From positions 4,912,421 through 4,976,420 of the forward strand of contig CAMZMU010000049.1 in the NCBI GenBank assembly GCA_947311845.1: a DNA stretch of 64,000 bases, given 5' to 3'. The notes under the pieces are model-generated. The model did not search any database, was not told the DNA's origin, and worked only from the letters and a program-made list of their open reading frames with translations. Shown here piece after piece: positions 21,012 through 38,026 of this stretch (position 1 is the first letter of the stretch; every line of letters begins with the position of its first letter). The translations under genes and the position numbers were made by a program. The stretch comes from Poa pratensis. Taxonomy: Eukaryota; Streptophyta; Magnoliopsida; Poales; Poaceae.

Positions 21012-24000
21012 ATGATAGGAATGATTTGGAACAGTAATGGTCTAGGAGACACAGCAAAGCACCTTACTATTCACGAAACAGTAAGGGATGAGAACTTAGA
21101 TTTTCTTGCTGTTTTAGAAACAGGAAGATCGAATTTTAGTGTACCTTTTTTGAGTCATTTGGCGGCTGGCAGAGACTATGCGTGGTACTGCTTGCCTCCT
21201 CATGGAAGGTCTGGAGGGATTTTAGTCGCAATTAATAACAACACACTCGCTGTCATGAACGTCGTGTCAGGAGACTATTGCACTAAGCTTCAACTGAAAT
21301 CAAAAAAGGATGGTTTTATGTGGGTTCTTGTTGTTGTTTACGGAGCAGCTCAGGAATCAAATAAACCTAATTTCTTGGCAGAGTTGGTAAGAATTTGTGA
21401 AAACGAATCCTTACCTATGTTGGTAGGCGGGGACTTCAATATTATTAGACGCCAAGAGGAGAAGAATAACGATAATTTTAATGCACGTTGGCCTTTTATT
21501 TTTAATGCTATCATTGAGAGTCTTAGTTTACGGGAATTAAAACTCTCGGGTAGACAATACACATGGGCTAACTCACGTGAGGTGCCTACTTATGAGAAAC
21601 TAGATAGGTTCCTGGCTAGCGTTGACTGGGAGCAAAAATTTCCTCTAGTAACAGTGCATGCTCGGACTCGCACGGGGTCTGATCATACACCCTTGATAAT
21701 AAACTCTGGGGATCAGGCACACGTTGGAAATAAGAACATCTTCTCCTTTGAATTGTCCTGGTTGCGGCAGGATGGGTTCTATGATTTGGTGCGACATGAA
21801 TGGTTATCGGTGAGTAATGGGAAGACACCTATAGAGATTTGGCAGAATAAAATAAGGCATCTTAGACAATTTTTACGAGGTTGGGCTAAGAATATGGCCG
21901 GTGAATATAAGAAAAACAAAGCAAAATTGTCAGCTCTTATTGATGAACTCGACATCAAAGCTGAAACGTTCCCTCTTAGTATGGTCGAGGTAGAGGCAAA
22001 AAAACAAGCTGAAACTTTTTTAGCTAATTTGCGACGTGACGAAGAGTCAAAGTGGGCTCAACGTGCAAAAGTTCGACATATTAGGGAAGGAGGGGCAAAC
22101 ACAAAGTATTTCCATTTGATCGCAAATGGTAAACACCGTAAAAAGAGAATTTTCCAACTTGAACAAGATGAGGGGACTATTGTTGGGCAAGAAAACTTGA
22201 AAGTGTTTATCTCGGAATACTATAAAAAGTTATTTGGTGCACCGGCACCGAACTTTTTCTCGATGGAGGAGGAGAGAAATGAGGATATGCCTCAAATCTC
22301 TGAAGAGGAAAATACTATTTTGACTTCCATTTTTACGGAAAAGGAAGTCTTCGAAGCTATCTCCCAAATGGAACATAATAAAGCGCCAGGACCAGACGGG
22401 TTCCCTGCGGAGTTCTATCAAAAATTTTGGGATGTCATTAAGAGCGATTTAATGGCACTATTTGCCCAATACAATCAGGGGAGTTGCCTTTATATAAACT
22501 AAACTACGGGGTAATCACACTTCTGCCCAAAAAAGAAGATGCAAGCAAAATAGAGCAATATCGGCCAATTTGTTTGTTAAATGTAAGTTTCAAAATTTTT
22601 ACCAAGGTAGGCACAAATAGAGTAACTTCGGTAGCTCACAAGGTTGTGAGACCATCCCAATCTGCCTTTATGCCTGGACGAAATATTCTGGAAGGAGTAG
22701 TCGTACTCCACGAAACCATCCATGAGCTTCAGCGGAAGAAAATGGATGGAGTGCTTTTTAAAATTGATTTTGAAAAGGCGTATGATAAAGTTAAATGGTC
22801 TTTTCTACAACAAACTTACGTATGAAAGGGTTCTCACAAAAATGGTGCGAGTGGATTGCTAGGTTTGTTCAAGGTGGGAGTGTTGGGATTAAAGTTAATG
22901 ATGATATCGGTCATTATTTTCAAACCCTCAAAGGATTGCGTCAAGGGGACCCTCTCTCACCTATACTTTTTAACCTTGTTGCGGATATGCTGGCTGTTTT
23001 GATTTCTAGAGCAAAAGAGGACGGTCAGATAGGTGGTTTGGTACCTCACTTAGTCGAAGGAGGCGTATCAATCCTTCAATATGCGGACGATACTATCTTA
23101 TTTCTTGAACATGACCTAGCGAAGGCTGTGAACATGAAATTAATCTGTCCTTTTTTGAACAACTCTCTGGTCTTAAAATTAACTTCCACAAAAGTGAGAT
23201 ATATTGCTTCGGAAAAGCAAAGGAAATGCAAGCTGAATATCAACATATTTTTGGGTGTGAGAGCGGCTCGCTACCTTTTAAATATCTAGGTATTCCTATT
23301 CACTATAGAAAGCTTTTAAACAAGGAATGGAAAATGGTAGAAGACCGATTTGAAAAAAAATTAGGAGCCTGGATTGGGAAGATGCTCTCATACGGAGATC
23401 GTTTAGTCCTAATCAATTCGGTCCTTACTAGTTTACCGATGTTCCTTCTATCTTTCTTTGAAATACCTATCGGGGTACGGAAAAGATTGGATTTCTATCG
23501 GTCTCGCTTCTTTTGGCAAAGCGATCAGAAAAAAAGAAAGTATAGACTTACCAAATGGAATATAATTTGTAGACCTAAAGAACAGGGAGGGCTTGGAATT
23601 GAGGTTTTAGAAACCAAAAACAAGAGTTTACTTGCTAAATGGTTGTTTAAGATTCTAACAGAAGAAGGGGTCTGGCATGAACTTCTGTGCAATAAGTATT
23701 TAGGTGGCAAAACACTCTCACAAGTCCAAGTAAAACCAACAGATTCACCCTTTTGGAAGGGTATCATGGGGGTTAAGCAGGACTTTTTCTCTCGTGGCAC
23801 TTTTGTTGTAGGAAATGGTTTGCGGACCAGATTTTGGGAGGATACTTGGTTAGGCGATGCTCCCTTAGCCTCCCAATATCCAACACTTTATAATATTGTG
23901 CGACATAGAAACGTTCTAGTGGCACAAGTTTTAAATACGGTGCCACTAAATTTACAATTTCGTAGAGCTATCTTAGGGGATAAGAGGATAGCGTGGCTAC

Positions 24001-24680
24001 ATCTTGTTGAACGCCTCATGGGGGTAACGATCTCAAGTGAGGAGGATTCGTTTAAATGGAATCTAACGGCAAATGGAGCTTTCTCGGTTAAGTCCATGTA
24101 CGCTGATTATATGAATGGTCATACGATTTTCCTTCGGAAATATTTATGGAAACTACGAATTCCTTTGAAGATAAAAATTTTCTTGTGGTTTTTAAACAGA
24201 CGTGTTTTGCTAACCAAAGATAACCTTATTAAGAGACGATGGACAGGTTGTAAAAAATGTGTGTTTTGCGATACAGATGAGTCTGTAGAACATTTATTTA
24301 TATCCTGTAATTTTGTTAAAAATATTTGGAGACTAATCCATTTTACTTTTAACATTACACCTCCAACCAGTGTGTCTAATCTGTTTGGAACATGGTTAAA
24401 TGGTGTTGACAAGGAAATTAAGGCTAGAATTCGCATCGGTGTTTCAGCCTTCTTATGGGCAATCTGGAATTGCAGGAATGACATCGTCTTTAATAAGATA
24501 CAAACTCCTCATTTTTTGCAGGTTGTGCTCAGGGCTACCCACTGGATTCAGCAGTGGTCTCTCCTACTTCCGGAAGCCCAGCGGGATCATATGGATTCCG
24601 GATGTACTCGAATGATGGCGGTCGTTCGGGCTATCTTCTCCCACAATGGGTGGCGTCATTCTAGAAGAATAGATGGCTAG
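21012..24680 (+). pseudogene. LINE ORF2: endonuclease, reverse transcriptase, zf-RVT; frameshifted
   Basis: The AP-type endonuclease domain is intact in 21012-21700, with GGDFN (residues 139-143) and SDHTP (223-227). Reverse transcriptase follows: HNKAPGPDGFPAEFYQ near 22375, then a 1-bp loss near 22482. RT continues with FKIDFEKAYDKVKW (about 22760) and GLRQGDPLSPILF (about 22935). The catalytic YADD is at about 23080-23091. Frame changes lie near 22815 and 23145. The rest is open from 23226 to 24680 and ends with the zf-RVT domain (CKKCVFCDTDESVEHLFISC). All catalytic motifs survive in pieces, so the copy is dead but recently so. Confidence 0.9.
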
Positions 24681-24869
24681 GCTTAATTTATTCTTCTGGC
24701 TCATTTTCATTTCAACACTTTGCGATCAGTGATTTGTAATAATTCGATACTCTCGTACGTTTGGATCTGGATTCCAGAATTTATTAATGAAAATAAGCCG
24801 TATGCATCATTTTGATGCAGAGGCTGGGGCGATGCCTCCATTTCTAAAAAAAATTATGTAATTTTTCAG

Positions 24870-25564
24870 TACTTGATCCTCCTCTCAATCTTCTTAAAAA
24901 GTCATGTGGATATGGCCATATGGGTAAATTATTTGTCTCAGTACCAAAACATACTCCACTAATGGTCTCAAAGAAAAAACACTCGGGTATACGTTATGAA
25001 TCCCCTCAATTTAAACCAGAGTTCAAATTTGTTTTTCAATAGATCAAATCCTGGAAAATTCAAAGCCACTGTTTTAATGGTGTGTATTCACGTAAATATG
25101 TTCGCTAGTGTTTCTTCACTATCCAAACATAGTCCGATTAATTTGTTCGTAAATACGTGTTTCTCTAAGAAAAAAGTGTGCAGCCAAATTTGTGCAAGTT
25201 CGAATAGAAAATAGAACTATTCACATCCACAACACAACATTATAAAGTTTTGTACTAAAATGTCCGCACTCCGCACAAACAATTTTATCATTTTTTTGTG
25301 ATTTGGCTCTTGCAGACAGATGAGGACGACATTTAATTCAGCAGTGTAAGGTCTTATTGCAAGAGCAACATATAAAACTCAAATTGTCTCCCAGGCGCCC
25401 AGCACGAAACATATAACAAGTTTGCATAGATACAAAGTAGCTCGTAACTCAGTTCGTGAAGGAGCAAGTTTTAAGTTATAGTGAATCAAGAGGGCAAGGC
25501 CGCCAGAGCTCAGATCAGCCAGTGGCGCATATGTGGCGCGGCTGCAGTGCAGATTCGATCAACA
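24870..25564. other. Spacer and downstream region of the AlaAT-like gene
   Basis: AT-rich, with no gene recognised. The part near 25480-25564 is probably 3' UTR of the minus-strand AlaAT-like gene. Confidence 0.45.
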
Positions 25565-30461
<4,897 letters not shown>

Positions 30462-30811
30462 GGCTTGCCGCCGGCGAGAACTTCAGACGAGGAGGAGGAG
30501 GAGTGAGGTGCTGCAATGCAGGGCAGGCTGCTGTGCTGGACTGCTGGGTACTTGTGTAGCTGGGCGGCGGCAGCAGAGCAGAACCATATGGGTGGTGAGT
30601 CGGCGTGGCTTCGGCCGGTGGGAACAAGGCTCTGAGTCTAGGCCTCGACTGGCGTGGCATGCATCCATGCACAATGGTTATGATTTAGACCGTGATGATT
30701 GATTGACTCTTACCCCACGGCGTCACGTGTAGACACTGTAGAGAGCACAACAGAACAGAGACGCCTCTCTGGAGCTTTGTCTCTACCGATAGCAGAGGGC
30801 AGTTCAAACGG

Positions 30812-32224
30812 TCATGGTGGGTGTTGGTCATCAGACCTGAACTGAACATTGCTGCACTTGTATGTCTTGACAGCAATATCATGTATGTATATTGCGGCTT
30901 TCTCGAATCCGTTGCGGCCGTAGTAGTAGTCTTCCATAGCCTGCTGGATCTCGGCACGGGTGTTCATCACGAAGGGCCCCTGCTGCACCACGGGCTCCTT
31001 CAGCGGTTGCCACGCCGCGAAGCGGCGCGCCGGACCGGTTCCAGACGCCGAGTCCATCCCCGTCGGCGCCGAGCACGAGGCAGTGGTGCGATAGAACGGA
31101 GCAAACGCGCCCTCCCCCTCGATGATGTACATGAAGGCGTTCCACCCGGCCGGTATGGGCTGGTGGAGCTGCGACCCTGAGCGCATGGTGAAATCCATGT
31201 ACAACGTCGGCGTCCGCGTGTACACCAGCGACCACACCCCGAAAGCCTCGCTGGCGATGATCCGCACCTCCACGCCGTCTTTCTCTGTGCGGCTTATGTC
31301 CTTGCTCTGCAGCTCCTGGTACCGCGGCTCAATCCTGCCATTGTTCGAGCTTAGTGTCGAGTGATTGTTGCTTGGTACGGTTGCATACATCTTGTCCTTG
31401 GCGGCGAGGTCGATCCAGAGCTGCAGGCCCTTCTGCACGCAGTCGGACCCCGGCATCTCCGAGTGCACGATGCCGCTGCCTGCTGCCATCCACTCAAGAA
31501 CGGTGCATTTCGGATTTCAGGTTGCAGTGCTAAATTAAAGTCAAACACGAATAGGTCAAGTGCAAGTTGATTTGCTTGATTATAAGTAGACGAACATCTT
31601 GCCCGGACATCTCCTGTCCTGATGGTGCCCTTGTGTCCCGAGAAGTCCTGGTGTGTGAAGGCCCCCTGCATCAGAAAACCCGGAACATTTCAGCAAACAC
31701 CTTGCAGGCAACATGATGCACACAGTACAGAACAGAACAGAACAAAACAGAGCACGAGATGGAAGCAGAGCATGCGTGGGTGACTGGGTGGGTGCGTACA
31801 TCGAGCATGTAGACTCGAAACCTCGGTGGGGGTGGTCGGGGAACCCGGCGGGCTTGGAGACTGAAACAACCAGTCGAGGAATCAGTCGGTCAGAAAGCAG
31901 GTTGGATGCAGCAAACTCAGGAGGAGGATGTTGATTCCGATCATCAGGAACGGCGAAGAGAGGGAGGTTAATTACCCGAGAACTCGTCGAGCAGGAGGAA
32001 GGGGTCCAGGTTCCTGAGCTCGTGCCTGCAATTCAGAAACACAGGTCAACGCACGCCATCAGAAAATTCAGAGTTCAGTTCAGAGCGGATGGGTGAATCG
32101 TGTCTTGGTACCTGCCGATGCTGCGCCTGACGGCGGCGCCCTGCCCCTCGGAATGGGACTCCGAGAGCAGCTTCTTCACCACCGACCTGGGGTTCTCAAA
32201 CGGCGCCGTGGCCGACGAAGACAT
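30812..32224 (-). pseudogene. Pirin-like (cupin) gene, decayed
   Basis: Pirins are bicupin proteins, and plant homologues are linked to signalling and quercetinase-type chemistry. Exons seen: 32224-32112 (MSSSATAPFENPRSVVKKLL), 32025-31976 (HELRNLDPFLLLDEFS), 31860-31800 (AGFPDHPHRGFE), 31665-31603 (GAFTHQDFSGHKGTIRTGDV, apparently a GC donor), 31492-31389 (GIVHSEMPGSDCVQKGLQLW) and 31334-30812. Metal-site residues of the first cupin (HPHRGFE, H in THQDF, GIVHSE) are present. Exon 3 has lost several bases after HRGFE, which changes the phase. In the last exon a stretch of roughly 25 residues is read in the wrong frame between two indels, after which NTRAEIQQAMEDYYYGRNGFEKA resumes. An in-frame ATG at 32305 would add a hydrophobic leader. 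Likely non-functional. Confidence 0.8.
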
Positions 32225-32432
32225 GATCGCTGGCGGGAACAAGAACACGACCGTCACAAACAAGTGCGTGGAGCCGACGACGTGCGGGCGTGCGGCGGTC
32301 CTCAACCCGCTGCAGAAGTCAGCGTCGTGTCACCACATCGTTACTTTCCTCAGCCCTGCCATTTTTCTTTTCAAAACTCGCTTGGACAATACTCAAGTGT
32401 CAACTCTTCTATCCAAGATTTGGGAACTTTGA

Positions 32433-32556
32433 CTCTCTCCGTTCCAAAATACTTGACATAGATGTGCCCAAATTTGGATGTATCTAAACTTGTTTTAATG
32501 TGCACATACATCCGATTTTGAACAAATCTACATCAACTATTTTGGAATGGAGGGAG
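32433..32556. mobile_element. Stowaway-type MITE
   Basis: The left end is CTCTCTCCGTTCCAAAATAC and the right end is its near inverse ATTTTGGAATGGAGGGAG, followed by TA. About 124 bp. The left TA has mutated to GA. It is a non-autonomous Tc1/mariner element. Confidence 0.8.
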
Positions 32557-32558
32557 TA

Positions 32559-33590
32559 TTTATTACGGTTAACTGTTAGATTATTTTTTCTTGTTGTGTC
32601 CCAAACTTTGTCTATAAGCGTAACTGCAAACCATGAAGATAGATTATCTGCAACGGCGTGTCACAAAAATAGGAGGTGACATGTCGGTCGGACCGCCATG
32701 GCGGGCATGTCCAGACATATACGATGGCCCCTAAGCCGGCTCCGAAAGTTGGGAGAAAAAGGGTTATCGGAGACATTTCCGGGACGTTCACAAAACTGCA
32801 CCCACATGACGCTGTTGGCGGCCGATTTCGTATCCGGACCGCATTGAATCAATGACTAGGTCTAACAAGGGGGGGGGCACCGGAGGAGATGTATTGCAGA
32901 TGTCCTTAAAAGATGCCAAAAAAAGTTGTATGTGGGAGGCTACTGAATGTAATATTTTGGTTATATAGGATAATACAACCATAGAGTCGGAAAGTGGCTT
33001 TGGATCCCGAGCATCAATGATGAACCTGTTGTTTTTATGAAAAGCAAAAAATAATATTTATGAGTTTAAAAAAATGGAAACAATCCGGAACGTAGCCATT
33101 GATGTATCCCACAAATGTGCAAAAATTAAACTTCAAATACTTTGTTTCTAGGCTACAAAAAAATCTAATAAATTTAGAGATCTGGAAATGTACATATTCA
33201 AATCCGTACTTTTGTCATTTTTGCATTGTCCAAAACACAAAATATTTTAACTTAATTTTTTTCACGCTTGTGAAATACACCATTGGCTACATCCAGGGTT
33301 TTTTTTCAATTTTTCTGTAACTCTTAATATTTGTTTCGGTTTTTTAACACGGACCAAGGGAGTTCCGGAGCACGAAAACTCCTCTCGTTGTTTATGATAG
33401 TGTGTCTCGTTTTGTGTGAAAAGAGGAACAACACATTATATTCTTAAAATCCTTGTGGGTATATAGCATATTTAACCGAGCTTCATCGAAAATTAAAATC
33501 CTAATTTACACTAAAAAAGAAATCAATCTTCTAAATAGCATGTATTACTATACTGTGGCCGGATTGTGTTGGGCATCATCGGATCACTGA
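32559..33590. other. Non-coding spacer with an AT-rich dispersed repeat
   Basis: No gene. The part about 33000-33310 (around TGTATCCCACAAATGTGC) resembles 34940-35290 in the same orientation, so a dispersed repeat flanks the next gene on both sides. Confidence 0.45.
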
Positions 33591-34547
33591 TCAGTAGACG
33601 CGAACTGGCAAGTGGAAATACAGGGCCACGAGCGCCACCGCGACGGCCGCTCTGCATAAACGCGAGGCCACCGTCCGGCAGCGGCTGCCGCCTCTGGCAA
33701 CCTCGCCAGCCATCTGATCTTCCTCCTCTTCTAATCCACACGGCGCTGCAGCGGGAGTCTTCTGACCATTCTGCTTCTTCGTCTTTGTATTGGTCTTCTT
33801 GCCATGTTTCGCCGGCTTGGAACCAGCACCTCGACCTGAACGTACGCCAACAGTTGTACCTTCGACGTTGTCAGCGGGTGGCGCCTCCTCTACCTCAGCG
33901 GCGTTCGTCTGATTTCCGTCGTCGTCCACGAAGGCGGTATCGCTGTGGCCAGTGTCTTCGTCGCTGAGTAGAGCCCACATGTTGGCTCCGGTGACCGTCA
34001 CACCTTGCACGACGGCCTCCTTGCGTGTTCGCGGGGCCACCGTACCGCGGCGGCGGCCACGTGCGGCGACCACGGCAAACTCTTGCTCTTCTTTTTTACT
34101 GGCTTCTTCTGGTAACAAATATCTGCGTATCAACGTGAGCTCCTTGCCGTCGGCCGCCGCAGTCTGCTTTTTGTCCCCAACGGCGTCGTTGATCTTCACT
34201 TTGCCGCACCCGTCCACAATGGCAGCCGAGGCCGTCGCCTTCTTGCTGCACCCGGTGGCGACTTTCTTCATCTCCTTGGACGTGTCGGCGCGTTCAGAGG
34301 CTGCAGCCTGCATACTGCTCCCGACGGCGCCTTTCCTATTTTTGTTGGCGTTGTCAGCACGGTTCGCCAGCTTGGCGACGTTACCAGCCGGAGGCGCCTT
34401 CTCTACCTTGACGAGGGCGGCTTTCTTGAGCTTCCGGTCGACGACGTCGACGGCAAGGTCACTGGCGGCCACGCTGTGGCCGGGATCTTTGTCAAGGAGG
34501 AGAGCCCACATGTTGGCGCCGCCGAGCGCGGTGCCTTGCGCTCCCAT
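33591..34547 (-). CDS. Unknown single-exon protein with two ANMWALL-DxDxGHS modules
   Basis: The start is taken at 34547 (MGAQGTALGG), about 105 bp below a TATA box. An in-frame ATG at 34673 lies upstream of that TATA box and is less likely. The 318 residues contain two copies of a module: GANMWALL, an acidic DxDxGHS stretch, a spacer, EK/EEAPPAxNV and a Lys/Arg/Asn-rich tail. The copies start near residues 10 and 193. Between them lie alanine/lysine-rich low complexity and a VVAARGRRRG patch. The C-terminus has a hydrophobic segment (AAVAVALVALYF) that could be a short membrane anchor. The function is unknown. The motif is shared with the gene at 16648 and more loosely with the LINE ORF at 17299. 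GC-rich coding composition and lack of stops over 957 bp support a real gene. Confidence 0.55.
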   Translation of the reverse strand: MGAQGTALGGANMWALLLDKDPGHSVAASDLAVDVVDRKLKKAALVKVEKAPPAGNVAKLANRADNANKNRKGAVGSSMQAAASERADTSKEMKKVATGCSKKATASAAIVDGCGKVKINDAVGDKKQTAAADGKELTLIRRYLLPEEASKKEEQEFAVVAARGRRRGTVAPRTRKEAVVQGVTVTGANMWALLSDEDTGHSDTAFVDDDGNQTNAAEVEEAPPADNVEGTTVGVRSGRGAGSKPAKHGKKTNTKTKKQNGQKTPAAAPCGLEEEEDQMAGEVARGGSRCRTVASRLCRAAVAVALVALYFHLPVRVY

Positions 34548-34651
34548 CTTGCGATCGGTATTGGTTCGATCAACGAAGGCGATAGAGCTGAAGTTGCTGC
34601 AGCCACCGTCGTTGCGAAATTTTTGTCGATAAAGTACGTAGGTACGACCCG

Positions 34652-34657
34652 TATATA
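34652..34657 (-). promoter_or_regulatory. TATA box of the gene at 33591-34547
   Basis: Minus-strand CCCTTATATACGGG, about 105 bp upstream of the chosen ATG. The local sequence resembles CCTTTATATACGTG before the gene at 16648. Confidence 0.5.
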
Positions 34658-34679
34658 AGGGCGCGCGGTGCAATTCGAC

Positions 34680-35364
34680 TTGATCTGGACCCGTATCCGG
34701 AGTCGGACATGTAGATTTTCATCTATTCATTGTTTCAGGCTTTCAGCCGAAAACAGTTGGGATTAATTAGCCGAATCCGATATCCTATTGTACTCCGATA
34801 TTGTCATAAGAAAATACATAGTTAGTGGGCATACGTACAACCTGCTGAACTACTACTTTTCAAAATTCCAAGTAACTTTTCAAAGTTAGTGGGCATATTC
34901 ATTAAGTAAAGATAAAACAATAATTTTTGGCTCTCGAGTGACAGTGTTCTATTTATTTAAAAGAAAATCAAAATTCATATTTACAAGTTTCTAAAAATCT
35001 GACAAAAAAAACCATGTATCCCACATTCACACAAATGTGCAAAATCTCAATTTGAATATTTATATTCAGAGCTACATAAAAATGACAAATGTGTGGATCT
35101 GAGTATACATTCTTTCAAATCTTAAAATATACAAAATGTTCATTTTTTGTAGCTCATAATACAAAGAATTTCACATTTTGATTTCCCATGCATGTAGGAT
35201 GCATCATTGACTTTATCCATAATTCTTTTCACATTTTTCACATAGAAATATTATTTTCAAAATTTTAAAATAAAGAGATCACTCAAACTCAGGAGCCAAA
35301 ATGATTTTTCACAAAGATGATAACTTTTTTCGGAAACTCATCCAAAAATACCATCTACCACATG
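34680..35364. repeat. AT-rich dispersed repeat, target of copia 2
   Basis: It shows similarity to about 33000-33310 (ACAAATGTGCAAAA and neighbouring blocks). No coding potential. The copia element inserted at its right end. Confidence 0.4.
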
Positions 35365-35369
35365 CGGAC

Positions 35370-36997
35370 TGAAGGAAATATGCCCTAGAGTCAATTAATA
35401 AAGTGTTTTATTTATCATATCTCATTTGTTCATAATACGTTTGTGTATCATGCTATAACTGTATTAAGCGGATACATTGATACACGTGTGGTACGTAGAC
35501 AACCAGCTCCCTAGTAGCCTCTACGTGACTAGTCCATTGTGCAATCGATGATCGAGGTTTCCCGATTATGTGACAACGGTGTCAGTTGATAATGGAGTCA
35601 TATCGTTGGTAGAATGATGTGATGGACATACCCAATATTTGTAGGACGTAGTCATTACGCCTTTGACCGTGAGATCAACTCTTATCGCTATTCCTGGAAG
35701 ATGCTTTGATTGCATCAAACGTCATTGCTTATATAGTATGACAATAACGGTGTCCCTCTCGGGTATCGGAAGGGAGTATGTTGAGATGAGGGATCAAGAG
35801 CGGGATTTTCCAATCCGCATAGCAGGATAGATACTCCTGGACCCACTCGGTGAGATTATGTCAAATAAGCTTGCAAGCATGTGACTAGGTGTAGAAGATG
35901 GTGTTGTCGATAACGAGGTCAAGCTAGGTATCATGATACCTATGAACGAGTCTCGGACACGCTAAGTATCGCCAGGCAAAAGGTTTAAGACTCGATGTCT
36001 AGGTTCGAACGACAAAATTATTTCGTTATCTCACAGGGATTAATTCTGGGTATCCAAGGTCCACGAATTAATCATTAATCGGAGAGCGTGTCTCGATTAT
36101 GTCTGGCGAGATCTCGAACCGCTAGGGTAACACACTTAAGGGAGGATGACATTTATATTAGATTGGAAATAGAAGAGAAAATAAAAGAGAGCACCGGAAA
36201 TGTTCCGGGAGAGTTCCGATGGAGATCAGAGAGCGATGAAATAGTTTTCAGAGCTGGAATTAATTAGATAAAATATATTTGATATTAATTAGTTCAATTA
36301 ATGATTAAATATATTTTTTATTTAATTAAACTCATATTTAAAAGGCATTAAAAGCTAAATGGGCCTAAGAGGCCCATTAGGGGAAAATCTCAAAAGGGAG
36401 AAAGAAAAAAAAGAAGGAGAAGGACCAGCCGCCCTAGGTGGGCCGAATGGGGCCACCTAGTGGCCGGCTGCCTCCTTGGCCGGCTAGGCCATGTGGGATT
36501 AGTCCCACATGGCTTAGCCAAGGGAGATGGTCTCCCTCCTCCACCTATATATATGGGTGCCCCTTTGCCTTTTGAAACACACCAATTTCTCTCTCTCTCT
36601 CCCGTTTAATCGTGACTCCGCAATTGGAGTCGTGTACGGGGTGAGTGTTTCTCCACCATAAGCACACCGCCGTGCTGCTGGATTTCCGGTCCAAGTCTTC
36701 CGCTGCTCGTCCCTGGATCGGAGCCCGGAGGAAGTCATCTTCGCCGTACGTGTGCGATTCCCTGCGAGGTGCCACGCCTGTGGCGCTCGGAGGTCTTCTT
36801 CCTCTACACGACCTTGAGGTCGGCTTCGTCGGCTTCATCGACAACGCTTGTGCGGGAGCGTGATCCCCGCTTTTCGGTCTACAAGGGTATGTATATCGAT
36901 CTCCTGCGTATTACTATATCTGCATAGTATAGATCCTGGCTAGTTTAAGGTTATCGTTGTTAGGAAATTTTTTGTTTTCTGCCTACGATCCCCTTCA
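35370..36997 (+). repeat. 5' LTR of copia 2
   Basis: 1628 bp, TG...CA. It carries a TATATATA promoter box at 36546-36553 ahead of a CT-rich leader. It lacks a block present in the 3' LTR near 42543-42567 (GTCACGGGGACATATTATCA). Confidence 0.95.
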
Positions 36998-36998
36998 G

Positions 36999-37010
36999 TG
37001 GTATCAGAGC
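36999..37010 (+). other. Primer-binding site of copia 2
   Basis: TGGTATCAGAGC, one base after the LTR end; complementary to initiator tRNA-Met. Confidence 0.92.
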
Positions 37011-38026
37011 CGATCTATGCGTAGATATAGCTGTACGCTTTTAGAACCCGTGTTTATCACGGGGCATCGTTCTTTTATTTGCTACCCTCTAGCGTGCACT
37101 TGCATTTCCGGCGGCATTGAGTTGATGAAGCGGCCCGGACCGACCTTACGCGTACGCTTACGCGAGACTGGTTCCACAACTGACATACGGCTTGTACCGT
37201 ATATGTGGCTGGCGGGTGTCTGTCTCTCTCTCTTTAGTTGGTCTTGCATTTTCAATGGAGGGCCCGAAAGGGATAAATAAACATGCAATTATTTGATCGT
37301 TGTTGTGGTCATAGGTTCGTAGGTATGAAGCGGTTCTATTTACGACAGCCCCTAGCCACGTAAAATATGCAAAAGATAAAGTAGAGAGCGTCTAACTTTA
37401 TTTTGCAGGGGCAATATGATATGGTCAAGGTAGGTTTATTAAATTGTTTATAAACTGTGGGCGCGAAGGAGACCATCGGCGCAAGACCATATCATGTCGC
37501 ATTACATTTGATGTTTTTGAGTGCATCTTATATTGTGTATATATATATTGATATATATTAGTTACACGGCGGTAGTAATATAAGATGATCCCTCCAAAAT
37601 ACCATTAGTGTTCTCCCTTTGGCGTGCACCACCAAGAAAGTTCTACGTTATGAGGCAGGCCGTGACGATCGGGTGTCATACATATCGTCGTTCGCATACA
37701 GTGGGTGTAAGACATGTTTGCACAAGCGTTTACGCTGGAGGTTATAATGGCGAGCCTAGCATGTACAGACATGGCCTCGGAACACGGTGACCGAAAGGTC
37801 GAGCATGAGTCACAGAGTTGTTGTGATTGACATTCCGATGTCTACCTTTGAAGTTGTGTTGCCGGCTCTGACGATGAGGGGTTGCACAATGGATTAGGGT
37901 CGTGTAATCACTGAAACGATTAGAGGGATATTCGTTTGAGTGGGAGTTCTTGTAGTTTATTTTCTAAAAACTTGAACTCAATTAAATTTATGAACAAAGT
38001 CTTATGTTTTGCAAATTCCATTGTAG
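37011..38026 (+). other. Untranslated leader of copia 2
   Basis: About 1 kb between PBS and gag start, with no long frame. It would contain packaging and dimerisation signals by analogy; none was identified. Confidence 0.6.

Larger units (their letters stand above)
17251..24869 (+). mobile_element. Near full-length L1-type LINE, about 7.6 kb
   Basis: The imperfect TSD AATTATGTA(T/A)TTTTT(TA)CAG lies at 17251-17270 and 24852-24869. Between them, in order: a short leader, an N-terminal ORF (17299), a glycine-rich and zinc-knuckle ORF1 (18031-20999), and an endonuclease/RT ORF2 (21012-24680). The 3' UTR ends in GATGCAGAGGCTGGGGCGATG, TTTCT and a short A-run. The 5' end is close to ORF start, so the element looks essentially complete. 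At least five frameshifts make it inactive. Confidence 0.88.
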
